A stretch of DNA of 64,000 bases from Ampelocalamus luodianensis (GCA_036346255.1 CM070629.1:49908916-49972915); one strand, 5' to 3'. Counted from the first letter of the stretch, positions 43,910 to 56,609 are shown. The notes: a model not told the origin generated them from the sequence alone. Numbers and translations are program-made.

Positions 43910-45847
43910 GATTCAACGGCTGCTACGTAATATTATGGTATTGTAGTACCATGACATTCAGAGGATACGCTTTCGGAAATGAGACCTTGCAAAACGTGAA
44001 GTTGTTTTTTTTTTATCTCAAGAAGATGAGGCCTTAATCTACTATATCATTAGGTTGGCAGAAGAGGCACGTGCCCTCTGGACGTATCACCAGCGATATG
44101 AAGAGTGCTAGCACCTTCCTCTCGATCGGATAAAAAAAATATACTTGGAGTAAGTCCACTCGACTCCTCTTAACAATTGCGAAAAGTCTAAAAATCGAAA
44201 CCGGATGAACGATACCGAGGGTAGAGTATCCTAGCGCATCTATGTACATTAATGAAACCGGATAACCGACATCGAGGGTGGAGTAGCCTAGCGCATCTAT
44301 GTACAGTACAATTCTAATATTTCTAATGATACGCTGAAAGCGTGCAGGCATTGCGACGAGCGTGTGAAGCCGTGCAGCACGAACTCGCATGTCCAGCCTT
44401 ATCACCATTGAGATGGCAGGCAGGCACAGTCAGAGGATGAGAACGTGCAGCGCGAGCGCGAGACTGCGCATTACACAAGCAACAACTGGTCAGCCTTACA
44501 CCATTAAATGCCCTCGTTGCGTACCATGCCATTCGTCGTCACATGCAGTGGCACGCATTCGAAGCATGCAGGAGCGGGTGGACTTTGAGGCGCTTTAATG
44601 CTATGCTGAAAAAAGCGTGCAGGCATTGCGACTCGCGCGTCCAGCCGTGCAGCGCGAACTCGCGTGTCCAGTCAGAGGCTGAGAGCGTACGTGCCGCACG
44701 ATCACGAAGCCTGCCCATCCCACAGGCAACAACAGGCCAGCCTGACACCATTAAATGCCCCCGTTGCGACGTGGCGTACCATGCCATTTCTCGGCGCCGC
44801 ATGCAGCAGCATGCGTTCGGCCATGTTCAAGGCGCGGAGCACGCAGGAGCGGGGTGTCTACTCTTCCCATGCGACGACGAAATGGAATGGTCGCCACGTC
44901 GCAATGGGGACAACGTTGATAAGACTGACCTGCTGTTGCTCGTCGGCTGGACAAGCTCGCGTTGCACGTACTCTCTCACTGTGCCTGCCTTCTCTCTCAG
45001 TGGATGCCATATAGCGACTGTATATAGCTAGACTCGTTATGGTCCTCCATAGTCTAACGCCGGTGGGCTGCATAGCATTTTTTTTTTATCTGATCGAAAG
45101 CAACATGCTGGAACTGTTCATGTCGCTGACGATGTGTCCAGAGGCCACCTGCCTCTTCTGCCAGCCTAACTATTCAACCGGCCAAAATTGGCTACAATAC
45201 AATGTAATGTTTCGATACATTCTGTTTTTGGGGTTTTAAAGGATATTGTGGTTTCTTAGAAAATCGGTAGTATCGAATTGTGAAATAGATTATTTGTATC
45301 GAGATTAAAAGTTACGATGTTTTTTTAAAAAAGTAAAATCGCTGCAGTAATTATTTTACTGTTGCTACAATATTTACTGCAGTATCACTACCAAGTACAT
45401 TTCACACGCTTACGAAAACAATGTTCGGTTCATGCAGTGAACCTATGCACAAATGCGGAGAACCTAGATCTATCGAATTGAGCTGCTTGGATAAAACAAA
45501 AAGGGATTGTCTATTCATAAGATGATTAAAAAATTTTAAAGTATAAGTCATCTTTTTTATCCATGAATCAATATCCAATTATATGACACATCAATCTCTA
45601 TACAAATATAATAGTCATAACTAGTAATTTAAACTTAAAAAAATTTCAGACGACTTAAAAATAGTAAGACTGAAACAAACAATGTACTACTATATACCAT
45701 GGTATCTTTCCAGTATTTAAACGCGTTCCTGTTCTATGCGCGAGTGTGCATCTTGAGTTGGTTAAGAAAAAATGTTGTCGCTTCTGCCATGTCCGTATAA
45801 AAAATATGCCGTGTTGGCCTTTATGACATTTTTTATCGTCCATACAG
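43910..45847. repeat. Segmental duplication, copy A
   Basis: Matches 45935-47346 in the same orientation from about AATGAGACCTTGCAAAACGTG to ATCGTCCATACAGA. It contains an element bounded by an inverted repeat (44050-44114 and 45085-45172, GGCAGAAGAGGCAC...CTCTGGAC). Inside that, a block of about 240 bp with CAACTGGTCAGCCTTACACC occurs twice (about 44470 and 44720). Copy A is longer than B because of this inner repetition. Confidence 0.75.
44543..45031 (+). CDS. Doubtful open frame with Cys2-His2-like motif
   Basis: A 162-codon frame in duplication copy A contains CPRCDVAYHAISRRRMQQHA and continues FGHVQGAEHAGAGCLLF. A shorter frame at 46341-46727 in copy B keeps CPRCDVAYHAISRRMQQHAF, so the stretch is conserved between copies, although DNA similarity alone would give this. 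C-x2-C followed by two His about 13 and 17 residues on is close to a zinc finger. The start codon and flanks show no promoter I can defend, and the other strand is open too. I regard it as a possible captured zinc-finger exon inside the inverted-repeat element. Confidence 0.25.
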   Translation: MQWHAFEACRSGWTLRRFNAMLKKACRHCDSRVQPCSANSRVQSEAESVRAARSRSLPIPQATTGQPDTIKCPRCDVAYHAISRRRMQQHAFGHVQGAEHAGAGCLLFPCDDEMEWSPRRNGDNVDKTDLLLLVGWTSSRCTYSLTVPAFSLSGCHIATVYS

Positions 45848-45934
45848 AGTATAGTACCATGACAATATTTTGCTACACAATGAATATTACTTAGCATTCT
45901 ACAGTATTTTGGTACAGTAAAAAAATGTAACCTC

Positions 45935-47346
45935 ATCATCCGACGGTTAATATACACAATATTATAATACCGTAGCACTGTAACAGTACTACAATGTCAC
46001 ATGATAGCTGAAACGAGACCTCGCAAAACGTGAAGTTGGTTTTTTTATCTCAAAAAGATGAGGCCCTAGTCTGCTATATTGTCAGGCTAGCAGAAGAGGC
46101 ACGTGCCCTCTGGACGTATCGACAGCGATATGGAGAGTGCTAGCACCTTGCTTTCACCGGATAAAAATATATACTTGGAGTAAGTCCACTTGACTCCTCT
46201 TAACAATTTGCGAAAAGTCCAAAAACAAATCATTAACTATGAAACCGGATAACCGTCGAGGTGAAGTACCATGACCCATCTATGCACAGTATATTTCTAA
46301 TTTTTATAATGCTACTCTGAAATCGAGCAGGCATTGCGACGTGCATGGAGGCAGGCAGCGTGTGCAGCCGTGCAGCACGAACTCGCATGCCCAGCCTTAT
46401 CACCATGGAGGCATCGTGCCCATCCCACAAGCAACAACAGGCCAGCCTTACACCATTAAATGCCCCCGTTGCGACGTGGCGTACCATGCCATTTCTCGCC
46501 GCATGCAGCAGCATGCGTTCGGCCATGTTCGACGCGCGGAGCATGCAGGAGCGGGGTGTCTTCTCTTCCCACCCGACGACGACGACGACGACGAATGGAA
46601 TAGCCGCCACGTCGCAACGGGGTCACTGTTGATAAGACTGACCTGTTGTTACTCGTCGGCTGGACAAGCTCGTGTTGCGCGTACGCTCTCACTGTGCCTG
46701 CCTTCTCTCTCAGTGAATGCCATATAGCGACTGTATATAGACTCGTTATGGTCCTCCGGACGCCGGTGGCCTGCATAGTATTTTCTATCTGATCGAAAGC
46801 AGAACTGTTCATGTCGCTGACGATGTGTCCAGAGGCCACCTGCCGCTTCTGCCAGCCTAACTATTCAACCGGCCAAAATTGGCTACAATAATGTTTCGAT
46901 ACATTGTGCTTTTGGAGTTTTAAAAGATATGGTAGATTCTTTGAAAATCAGTAGTATCGAATTGCGAAATAGGTGATCTGCATTGAATAATTTAATGTAG
47001 AGTATCTATATTGCATGGCATTAGAAAGCAGTTTCTATCGTCCGATCAAAAATTAAATATCAAAATTAATAGTTAAAATGTTTTTTAAAGTAAAATCACA
47101 ACGATAAATATTTTACTGCTGCTACGGTATTTACTACAATGGCCCTGTAATACATTTCACCCACTCATAAAACACTATTTATGCAGTAACTTTCGAGTAT
47201 TTAAACGCGTTCCCGTTCTATGCGCGAGTGTGCATCTTGAGTTAGTTAAGAAAAAATGTTGCCGCTTCTGCCACGTCCGTATAAAAAAATATGCCGTGTC
47301 GAACACGAGATGGCCTTTATGACATTTTTTTTATCGTCCATACAGA
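45935..47346. repeat. Segmental duplication, copy B
   Basis: Direct repeat of copy A, with its own inverted-repeat-bounded core (46083-46150 and 46790-46860) and an added (GAC)n run near 46573-46595. The last block (47190-47346, starting GTATTTAAACGCGTTCC) is close to 45713-45847. Unequal divergence suggests an old duplication. Confidence 0.75.
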
Positions 47347-47655
47347 AAAGTTGGGCTGTAGTGCATGTTCAATGAGTGATTCCAATGTGAAATTAATCGG
47401 GGATGTAGAAACTAGCTACCACTAAAGTGCATATTGAAGTGTAGCTCCCACGCACGTATTCAACTTATTAATTTTCTTAATCATGACTAGCCAATTTAAA
47501 AGATATTTTTGAAGCAAAATATTGTACTTAATACTGCAAGTACTAAACGCGCCAAAGTTTTCTCAATACTAAAAAAAAACTGTGATATTAGTAAACTTTA
47601 GTATATCATGCTTTCTACTTTAAAAACTAGTATTCAAATGTTGCAGCGTCCAAAT
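47347..47655. other. Unassigned AT-rich interval
   Basis: No gene is seen. It ends in TTGCAGCGTCCAAATAGGCCCC, which resembles a hAT-like terminus, but no partner end was found. Confidence 0.3.
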
Positions 47656-48483
47656 AGGCCCCATAACATCCCAAAGATTTAAAGCTTAGGATAATTCTCC
47701 TGAGAATAAATGCGGAAATAATTTGAGCATTTTTTTTTTGCAATTTCTCTTCAATCAATTATTGCATTTGCATACAAATAGTGTCCTTAAAGAATTTTTG
47801 AGAGAAATTTAAAAAAGATAAAATTTTGGAAAACTTACACAAACAAGTACACTGTGTCAGAAGCCTCCATAAAAATTTTCATAATTTGTGGAGCTCATTC
47901 ACTATATTTAAAAATTTGTCAAACTATCAGCCTGTTCAAAAAATTTCAAACTCATTTCCTTTTCCCGCTCGCCTATTGAGCCGAAAACCCAACGACCCAA
48001 CTCCCTCGTGCGCTCGCCAGCCCACGTTGCTCCCGCCCCGCCTCTCGCCCTCGCTGACACCCTTGCCCCACTGGCCAGAGGTCGCTCCACCTCGCCTCGC
48101 CCCTAGGCACTAGTGCGCCTGCTTTGCCACTCGTCCCTGATATATATGCGACGCCGCCCAACTGCTCCTGTCATCTCCGCACTGTGCTCCGCATCACACT
48201 GCCCACACCAACTCCCCTCGCATCACCAGAATGCCATCACTGCCGCCCATTTTCTCGCGCTTCAGCCGTTATCTCGCTACCATCTCGCGCCATTCTCGAC
48301 GATACATAAGCAGTCCAACTGCGTCGTCGTCTTCCTCGGCTCGCCCCGTTCCATTTTTGCATAAAACCGAGCTTCTCGCTCTTTGGTTTCGTGGAAATGT
48401 GAGCGTCATTCTCGACCCCGGTGAGCATGCCTGCGCGCCATCGCCATATTTAAATATTCATCAAACTATCAGCCTGTGGGATG
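47656..48483 (+). repeat. LTR fragment resembling Tekay-type LTR
   Basis: It starts CCATAACATCCCAAAG, close to the TGTAACATCCCA start of the Tekay LTRs, and passes from AT-rich into a GC-rich part with GATATATATGCG (about 48137-48148) as a possible TATA box. It ends at the SIRE-type sequence at 48484. A repeat of about 34 bp containing TCAAACTATCAGCCTGT occurs at 47902-47935 and 48444-48477. Open frames inside are not gene-like. Confidence 0.5.
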
Positions 48484-48696
48484 TGTAGGATCAAGTGCCA
48501 TAACGAAACCTTCACTAACAATTCTCCATATACTTGGGCTCATAGCCTTTAAATAAATAGATATTCTAATTTTTCAATAAGTATAATTTGAACTATCAAA
48601 TAAAGGTGTCTTACCTATTGACATTCTCTGACTAGCCATCCTTTCTCTCCTAGACGGTTAAGTACAAAATTAGAGAGACCAATATTTGATACCGCT
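48484..48696 (-). pseudogene. Start of gag of older SIRE-type Ty1 element
   Basis: Sequence next to the LTR at 48697 matches the region 56440-56627 of the inner element (for example CCATATACTTGGGCTCATAG versus CCATATTTTAGGGCTCATGG), which encodes the first gag codons on minus. The primer-binding-site counterpart reads GGTATCAAATATTGG on minus at about 48677-48691. Only about 210 bp of this element's interior remains; the rest is cut at 48484. Confidence 0.6.
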
Positions 48697-49687
48697 TGTA
48701 GGATCAAGGATGATCGACTAGAGGGGGTGAATAGGAGGTCATAAAAATTATTGTGCTCTAATTGATAATTTTAACAATTGTGATCTTAACAAGAAAATAC
48801 TAGCACAAGTTTAAAGCCTATGATCAATATATGCCAAGGCAACACAAGATTATACTAAAACAATTCTAGCAAGAATTCTACACAAGTAGGAGCTAGAAAT
48901 ATAATTGCGGAAACATAAATACAAGAGAGGAAAAACAACAATGTAGACACTTGATGTTTTTCCCGTGGTATCGAAGACTTGCCGGTCTTTACTAGTCCAT
49001 GTTGAGAAAACTTGAACAAATCAAGTTAGTTCCACACGAGCACTTCTCACGATCACTATCGTTGCCCTTTCTCCTCTCCGAAGATGGTGAGTACGTAACC
49101 ACTTTACAATTCCTTGCCGGGTCACTTCACACTCTTTTTGAAGAGATCACAACGCAAATCTTCTCCAAGCCGTCTAGGTGCTGTCAAGCACCAAGAGTAA
49201 CAAATCGCAGCGCTTGCTTGAAGATTATCAATTACCAAAATGATCAACTAATGATGCAATGCACTTGAATGCTCTCAACTACCTCAAAATAATGAATTGA
49301 ATGCAAATGAGTAGAAGAGAGTGCACCAAAGCCTCAAGAGTATTCAATATGGCCAAAGGTTCTGAGCTTGGTGCAGGTGGGGGTATATTTATAGCCCCAA
49401 CCACAAAACTAGCCGTTTGGAACAATTCCCTGAAAAATTTAGTATTTACGGTAGTACCGCTGAACAAATCTGGTACTACCGCTCTTCATGATCAATGGCT
49501 AGAACTGTTGTATTTAATGCTCTCAACTAGCCATTACAAAAAAAGTTGTGGTACTACCACCAACTAAAAATTGGTACACTGCACAGCGATAGTACCGCTC
49601 GGCTAGAACGAAACTACCGATTTCCAGTGGATTAAAAACACAAGAAAACACCCTCTTTGGAAATAACGTACCGCCATGTAATATTCG
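48697..49687 (-). repeat. LTR of older SIRE-type element, part 1
   Basis: Begins TGTAGGATCAAGGATG and continues GACTAGAGGGGGTGAATAGG, the usual SIRE/Maximus LTR edge read from its inner end. GGTAGTACCGCTG-like words follow. It is interrupted at 49687 by the inner element; ATTCG at 49683-49687 is the target duplication. The sequence resumes at 59929. Confidence 0.75.
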
Positions 49688-51178
49688 TGTAAGATCGAGG
49701 AGGCTAACTAAAGAGGGGGGAGGGGTGAATAGGCGGTTTTAAAATCTTTTGGCTAAAACTGAGTTTTATGCGAAATTATAAATCAATTCGGTTTTGCACA
49801 ATTAAAGCCTAAAATAACTAATATTTACTAAGTACACCAACAATAAAAAACTACAGACAAGATAGCAAACATACAAAGATAATAAAGCAATTTAATTCTA
49901 GGATGTAAATTACACGCAGTAAAGCACAAGAAAATAAACCACAACGACCCAAGGATGTTTTTACCATAGTGTTCGGAGATTTATCAGTCTCCCCTAATCC
50001 ACGTTGAGGTAAGCCCAAACCAATTAGACCGGCTTCACGAATTAAGCCAAACACCTCGATCCAATCAGGGTTGCTCTTCCTCCACTCCGGAGATGGCGAG
50101 CACCAAACCACTCACAATACGCTAGGCCTTATCACGAGCTTCTTGAGAAGATCACCAGACCATGACACCTCTACGTCGTCTAGGTGTCAGCAAACATCCA
50201 GAGTAATAAGCTAAGCCCCTTGCTTGACTTTCACCATGTGCAACGAATGCACAAGCTGAAATGGATACGAAATCCAACTCTAGTTGCAACACATGCAACT
50301 AGTAACCTCTCTCCTTGCTCACAAGGTGCAACACAAGCACAATTGAGAGGAAAGGCTCACACTAGCTCAAGAGAGTGAAATTGGATGCCAAAGGTTGTCT
50401 CCCAACTGGCCAAGGTGTGTAGTTATAGTCCACACACAAAAACTAGCCGTTGGGAGCAGAAATCCCCAAAAATCAGGATTTGCGGTAGTACCGCCGTACA
50501 AACTCCGATACTACCATTTTCTACTGTTCATCAGTCGCACGGGTGCATTAATGGCTCAAAAACTAGTCGTTAAAGACTTTAGTGAGGTAGTACCACAGTA
50601 CAAAGGCCGAAACTACCGTTCTGCGGTAGTGCCTCTCTTCTCGGGCGGTAGTACCGCAGTCCAATTTCAACACAGACGACACTCGATAAAAAGGTCATAA
50701 CTTTTGACTCCGATATTGGAATTGAGTGATCTTGGACTCTATGAAAAGCTTATTCAGAGGGATACAAAACCCTTCTATTTTATTGATCTCAAACACATTT
50801 GATCAAATAAAAAAGCACAACTCCACAGAGTCACTACCATGGTCTAAGTCCAAAGAAATAGCAACAAGCAATCTTAGACCATGCTAAGGGAACATGCATG
50901 AATCCCAACAATTTGTAAAACATATTTGCAAACTTAGATCATGCCACAAGGTATAGGAACATGGACTTGAATCATTTGCAAAGTATAGTCACATGCTACA
51001 AGGATTAGACGCATGAGCCTCGACTATTTGCAAAACACATTCGCAAATAATAGCATTATGCCATGATGAGGTAGAGCAAGCAAGATTGAACTATCAACAC
51101 ATGATGAGACTCAAGCTACTAGGCAAGACACCTTGTTAAATACTCTATTAACTCATAATGACGGGTCTAGATTCTTTA
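49688..51178 (-). repeat. 3' LTR of inner SIRE-type element
   Basis: 1491 bp from TGTAAGATCGAGGAGGC to GGGTCTAGATTCTTTA. Matches 56628-58050 closely and then 59886-59928. It lacks about 1.8 kb present in the other LTR. Confidence 0.85.
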
Positions 51179-51180
51179 AT

Positions 51181-51192
51181 CTCCCCCTTTTT
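51181..51192 (-). promoter_or_regulatory. Polypurine tract of inner SIRE-type element
   Basis: On minus AAAAAGGGGGAG ends two bases before the 3' LTR boundary. It would prime plus-strand synthesis and confirms the minus orientation. Confidence 0.8.
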
Positions 51193-54100
51193 GGTGATTG
51201 ATGATAAATTCTTTATCAATAACAACATTTGAAAATAAATCGACATAAGATTAGAATTTAAATTATTTAACTATGTTCATGCATGTCACTAAGAAATTTA
51301 GAGCTTCAAGTATTCTCCCTCTTTTGAACTATGCATGAAAAAGGTGAAATCATCCAAATGTAGCTCACACAAATATTCTCCCCCTTTTGGCATTAAGCAC
51401 AAAAAATCCAAAATAAAGCGAAGCCAAAAGGAGTCTTTGCAAATCAATAAGCTTGGTCACAAAGAGTATGAAATAAATACATATGACCAATTTGGGAGTT
51501 TGGTTCCAAGAAATTTGCAAAAAAAAAAAACCAAAATAAGTTAAACTCCCCTTTTATGGCCGAAAAGAGCAAAACAACTTGAAATGAGGCCATATTGACA
51601 AAGGAAATGATATTTGAAACATATTCAAATAAGCTTACTCTTGAAAATACTATGCTCATTTTCCCAAATTGAAAATCATGTTGAGTTTAAAACTTTCTTA
51701 AAACATTTAAAAATATATGGAAACAAGCTCCGAAAAATGTGAAATAAATCATGGATCTAGTCCTTAAACATACACACAATTTTTGTTTTTGGAGGCACAC
51801 CAAAATGTCAACTATTTTGAAGATATGACAATCACAATGTTTCAGAAAACTAAAAAATTTAGTATTTTCATATTTTGACATTTCATTTGAGCTTCGAAAG
51901 ACAGATAAAATACTGATTAAAACAGCTCCAATAAATCTGAGAAAATTTTTATAGAATATCAACTATATAGGATCAAATTTTATAATTATATCATCCTCAA
52001 ATTATGAACTCATTTGGAGATACATAAATCACAAATCAGCACAAAATAATGCAAAAGTCTGAATTTTGAGCATTTGATCAAAGAGAGAAAAATTCAAAAC
52101 TTTCTCAAATAAAGTATAAATTCTTTGAAATTTTGTAAAAAAAAAACTTTGGACTCCTAAGAATCTTTTCCAACAAGAATTTTCCAAAAAGGAGTCTCCG
52201 TTCAAAAGATATGCTAAATTGAGCATTGAAGACATGATATTTGTCCCGCGAGTAGAAAAGTCGAAAACATTTTCAAATGAACTCCAAAAGCTTTGAAAAT
52301 TTCCAGAATTTAACTTTGGACTATTTAGAATTTTTTTGAAAAATAATCTTTTAAAAAAGATTTTTCTTTCAAAAGATATGGCAAAAAGCGCTTTGTAGGC
52401 AAGAAAAGAGAATAATTTTGCATTAAATGTTCAAAATACGAACCAATTTGAATTTCTTGGAGATTTTCACTTTCTTGGCTTTGTATGAGTTAGAAATACT
52501 ATTTTAAGCCAAGATAGACAAAGAAATCCGGCACAAATAGCGAAACTCACTATATGCAAGAATATATCATTTTTGGATCATAACTAGTTTTTCGGTGAAC
52601 TTCAAATGAATATAACTTTTCAACAGTTGGTTTTTTTGTAAAAACTTTCAACTTGAGAAATGTTTGAAATGATCAGCCCGACGAGTTTGGTATTGATAAT
52701 TTTTTCAAAAACTCAATAGATTTTGATTGATGAAAATATGTCATTTAAATAAAAAAAAACAAGATCATCCAAGATCCTTTTGAGGCCAAATTTGCTATTT
52801 TTTTAAAAAATAGGAAATTTTTACTTCAAAAGCATTGGAAAACATTTGAAAATATATATTTAAGTACTCTTATATAGTTTTTCACATATTTGAACCTTTT
52901 AAGAAAGATTTTTTACTTTTGACCAAAAAGGCTATTTTAAAAAGGCTAAACTTGCATATCATGACAATTTCAATCCAAGAATACCAAATGAAGCAAATGA
53001 GTATGAAAAACATGTATTCACAAGATACATAAATTATTTTGGGCAAATAGGTAAAATAGTTTTCCCAATATTATACTTTACCCCTTTTATTAAGTAAGCC
53101 CAAAATATTTAATAAGTTTTTCAAACCCCCCCCCCCTTACACAAAGGTTCCTCTTGACATTTCTTTCTTCTCCCTTGATGCACAAATGATTCTTTTCCAT
53201 CTTGTCATCTTCTCATTCATCTCCCTCCTTAAGCTTATACAAGCTCCAATTGCATTTCTTTCTCACTATGTCTCTCAAGACAAAAAAAAAAATTACAATT
53301 GTAGCTTTCTCTCCCTCTTTTAACCTTTTGTGGTTCCTTTGTCTTTTCCATAAAGAGCATACACCACTTTGAAATTAATTCCATTTATGATGACATTTGA
53401 TATCAATTGTGAGAATAATTGATACCAAGAATGATTTAATCCATTTGTAGAAGCTTGATATCGGTTGTATGCACGACTAATATTCCTTGTAGACACAAAG
53501 TTGATTTGGGCACTTGATATTTTCTTGAAGGATTGAAATCCACTTGTGAACACCGATTTTAGATTCCACTTGGATAATGAAGGTACCACATGGAGTTCAC
53601 TTGCAAGCCACTTGATTCTATTTGAGAAATCTTCAAAGGTTGCCACTTGGCATTAGGCAATCATTTGGTAGTGACCAAACCCAGGAGATACCACTTGTAG
53701 GGGATACCACTTGTAGAGGATACCACTTATTTTTCACTTGTAAGAGATACCACTTGAGGGAATACCACATATCGGAGAGAGCTTGGTTAAGAAAAGATTT
53801 TGCTCGGTAAAAAAAAAAATAGATACCACTTTAAGGAAAAAGATAATATCACTTGTAAAGACATAGATGAATCTTATGCCGAGGTCAAGATGATCAAAAG
53901 GAGCTACGACTTTTAGAAAACACATTACAATGCAATCAAAATGGCATATAGAGTTAAAAATAACTTGAGGGTAGCTAGCAAAGATAATAAGGATCAACTT
54001 GACTTAGGGGATCAAAGAGAATGGCTGAGAGAATTGAAAATCAATAATTTTGGACAAAACAGCCAAGTTCCAAAATCCGGTCAATCTGGCGGCAAAGATG

Positions 54101-55214
54101 CGGTCATATCGCTGGCAACCGGTCGTACCGCTGAGGAGATGCGATCGTACCAGGGTGCAACAGAATGCACGCCGAGGATTGAAATTTTGAGGAGATGTTA
54201 GATATCATGTTGTAGTTTGCTCCAAAATTTTTCACAAAGAAATAAAAACCACTTTTGGAGCAATTCCAACTATATGCCAAAATTAAAACCCTTTTGAAGA
54301 TAGGTTTTTACAAATTATACTTTCATTTTTCAATACAATCTCATTTTCAATAAATTTCTTCAAGATTGCAATAATGAGCATGTGATGGTATTTTTAGCAT
54401 CCATTTGCATATATGAGTTTGAAATACCCATACGAGCCAATATATGTTAATAATTTTGGCTCAATTGACAAAACTCACTTAAGTGCTAGATTGTGACCAT
54501 TTAGATCAAAAAGTATTTTGGATGCGTTTTGAAATCAAATAACTTTTGCTAGATTGGCCTTTTGAAAATCTTTTGATACCAAAAATGTTTACAATAGCCA
54601 ACTCTAGGATTTTCCTTTTGGGATCGATTTCATAATCCTTTTAGAATATATTTTACACAAAATCTAGTTTCTGTCAAAAACAAGATAGTATGATCTACAA
54701 TTTTGGCTAGAAACTCATTTTCACTTAAAATAGGTTTTTCTCAAGTCAAAACATTTGGGAAACCTTTGAAAAACATTTGCATACATTTTTCAACTAGTTT
54801 TTCATAGATATACTAATAATTTCAATTTTTTGACTTTTGGCTAAATGACTCAATTTTAAAAATCAATACTACCACTTAATTTATTTGGGCACACTTAGGG
54901 ATGTGATATACATGAATATGACGTAACACCTCCCTTAATGTGCCACTACCATCTTGCTCAATATTTCAATAGTGAAGGTTTTGAACAAGAGCAAGAACAC
55001 CCCTTTTAAATGATTTTCATGAATGCAATGCAATATAACCTACACAAGGCTAGGGGCTAGATACTTCAATTTAAGTACTTATTACCGAAATGACATTGGT
55101 TCTTGATATGACATGATTATCCTCAAGCTCGACTCCAATTTTGCATATGGTGGATTCCACCTCTTCATGTGTGAGCCAAACCTCCAATGCCTCTCCAAGT
55201 ATCTGTTTATCATT
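51193..55214. other. AT-rich non-coding interior of inner SIRE-type element
   Basis: About 4 kb with frequent AAAAGATATG, TTTGAAAATTT and similar words and no polyprotein motif on either strand. A short tandem array lies at 53684-53770. Around 54060-54150, GGTCATATCGCTGGCAACCGG and GGTCGTACCGCTG echo words found in the SIRE LTRs. Confidence 0.6.
53684..53770. repeat. GATACCACTTGTAGAG tandem repeats, PBS-like
   Basis: Five or so units of 16-18 bp, based on GATACCACTTGTAGGG. The core GATACCACTTGTA is identical to the junction of primer-binding site and LTR at 56620-56631, so on minus each unit reads TACAAGTGGTATC. Confidence 0.75.
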
Positions 55215-56511
55215 TAAGCACTTTGTGGTACCCAAACTCGGTTGGGCCCATGAATTTTAGTCACAATAGATTTGGGCACCCAAATAACCCTAGCAATAGT
55301 CTTAGGTGAACTAACAATTCTAGCAAGCACATTGCCATTTTTATCTTTCTTAAGCAAATAATGATTATTATAGATAATAGGTTTAGGAGTGATATCTTTG
55401 GGATAATCCTTACTAAAATGTCCCTTTTCCTAGCAATTGTAGCAAGTTGAGTTTTTACTTCCCCTTTTTGTCTTCTTTACTTGCTCCTTTCCAGCTTGCC
55501 TCTTTTTTGATTATATTTGTTTGTCATTTATCTTGTTTGGGCACATCGAGGAAAAATGTCCCTTCTCATGACAATCAAGACACTTGATATTCTTTGTGTG
55601 TCTTGCATTGTGCCTTGTCTTGCTATTCTTCTTCTTCTTGGAGATGAAACCAATGCCACTCTTATCTTGTAAGCATTTTTACTTGCTTGATATCTCATCG
55701 AGAGTGGCCTTCCCTTTGTAACTTCTTTCTAAGTCATTCTTCAATTTTGTGATTTGGACCTTGAGCTCTTTGTTTTCTTCTACAAGGTTAGTATCACAAG
55801 ATATAGAAGAAATAGAAGCATCTATTTTTGAGCAACAAGATATGTCAAGCAAATCATCACAAGAAGTGGATATGCTAACCTTAGATGAAGTGCAAGAGCT
55901 AGGAGCTATACATGGCATATCATCTAGTAAATTATATGTAATGCCTATATCCACCTTAGAGCTAGTGACTTCCTTGAGAATGAGAGATTCATGTCTTTTA
56001 GCATATCATAATTATTTTGAAGAGAGATATTCTCTTTCTTTAAAGTCTTGAATCTCATCTTATCTTTTCCAAGATATTCATTAAGCTCTACATATCCATC
56101 AACTCATCATATGTAGGCTCATCATTGTTTACCTCTTTGTTACCTTTGGCCATGAAGCAATGAGGCGATGTGGATGGAGTTGAGGATTCTTAATTGTCGG
56201 AGCTAGAAGTTGAGCATTCTTCTCCTGACGTCTATTATTGTATGCAATCCTCATTAGTGAAGGTGGACATTTCATAATGATCTTGAAGTTGTATCCACAT
56301 TTCATGAGCGCTCTTGAGATTGCATATGGTATCAAATATTTTTGTACTCAAAGCATTAAATAAAACGTTAGTTGCTTGAGCGTCGAGATGTAAGTATTTC
56401 TCTCCCTCATTTATTGGAGCAAGAGGATCCAATGGAGGAGAAAAGCCTACATCTACAATACGCCATATTTTAGGGCTCATGGCCTTAAAATAACAAGACA
56501 TATGGATTTTC
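55215..56511 (-). pseudogene. Gag of inner SIRE-type Ty1 element
   Basis: The reading begins near 56511 and gives MSPKIWRIVDVGFSPPLDP, FNALSTKIFDTICNLKSAHE and MWIQLQDHYE (UBN2-type gag domain). A Ser/Asp-rich part follows, then the coiled-coil-like ENKELKVQITKLKNDLERSY with KGKATLDEISSK (55954-55679). Two CCHC knuckles are visible: CLDCHEKGHFSSMC (about 55590-55549) and CYNC-stop-EKGHFSKD (about 55445-55400). It ends VIWVPKSIVTKIHGPNRVWV, which in SIRE/Maximus elements leads into protease; here nothing follows. Stops and shifts lie in the middle third. Gag packages element RNA. Confidence 0.8.
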
Positions 56512-56609
56512 CAAATATCATTATTTGTGTCATTGAATAAAGGTGGTGCACTATATTACTAGTCGCCATCCTTTACTCTCTACACGGTTAAGTCTAATAA
56601 ATTGAGAGA

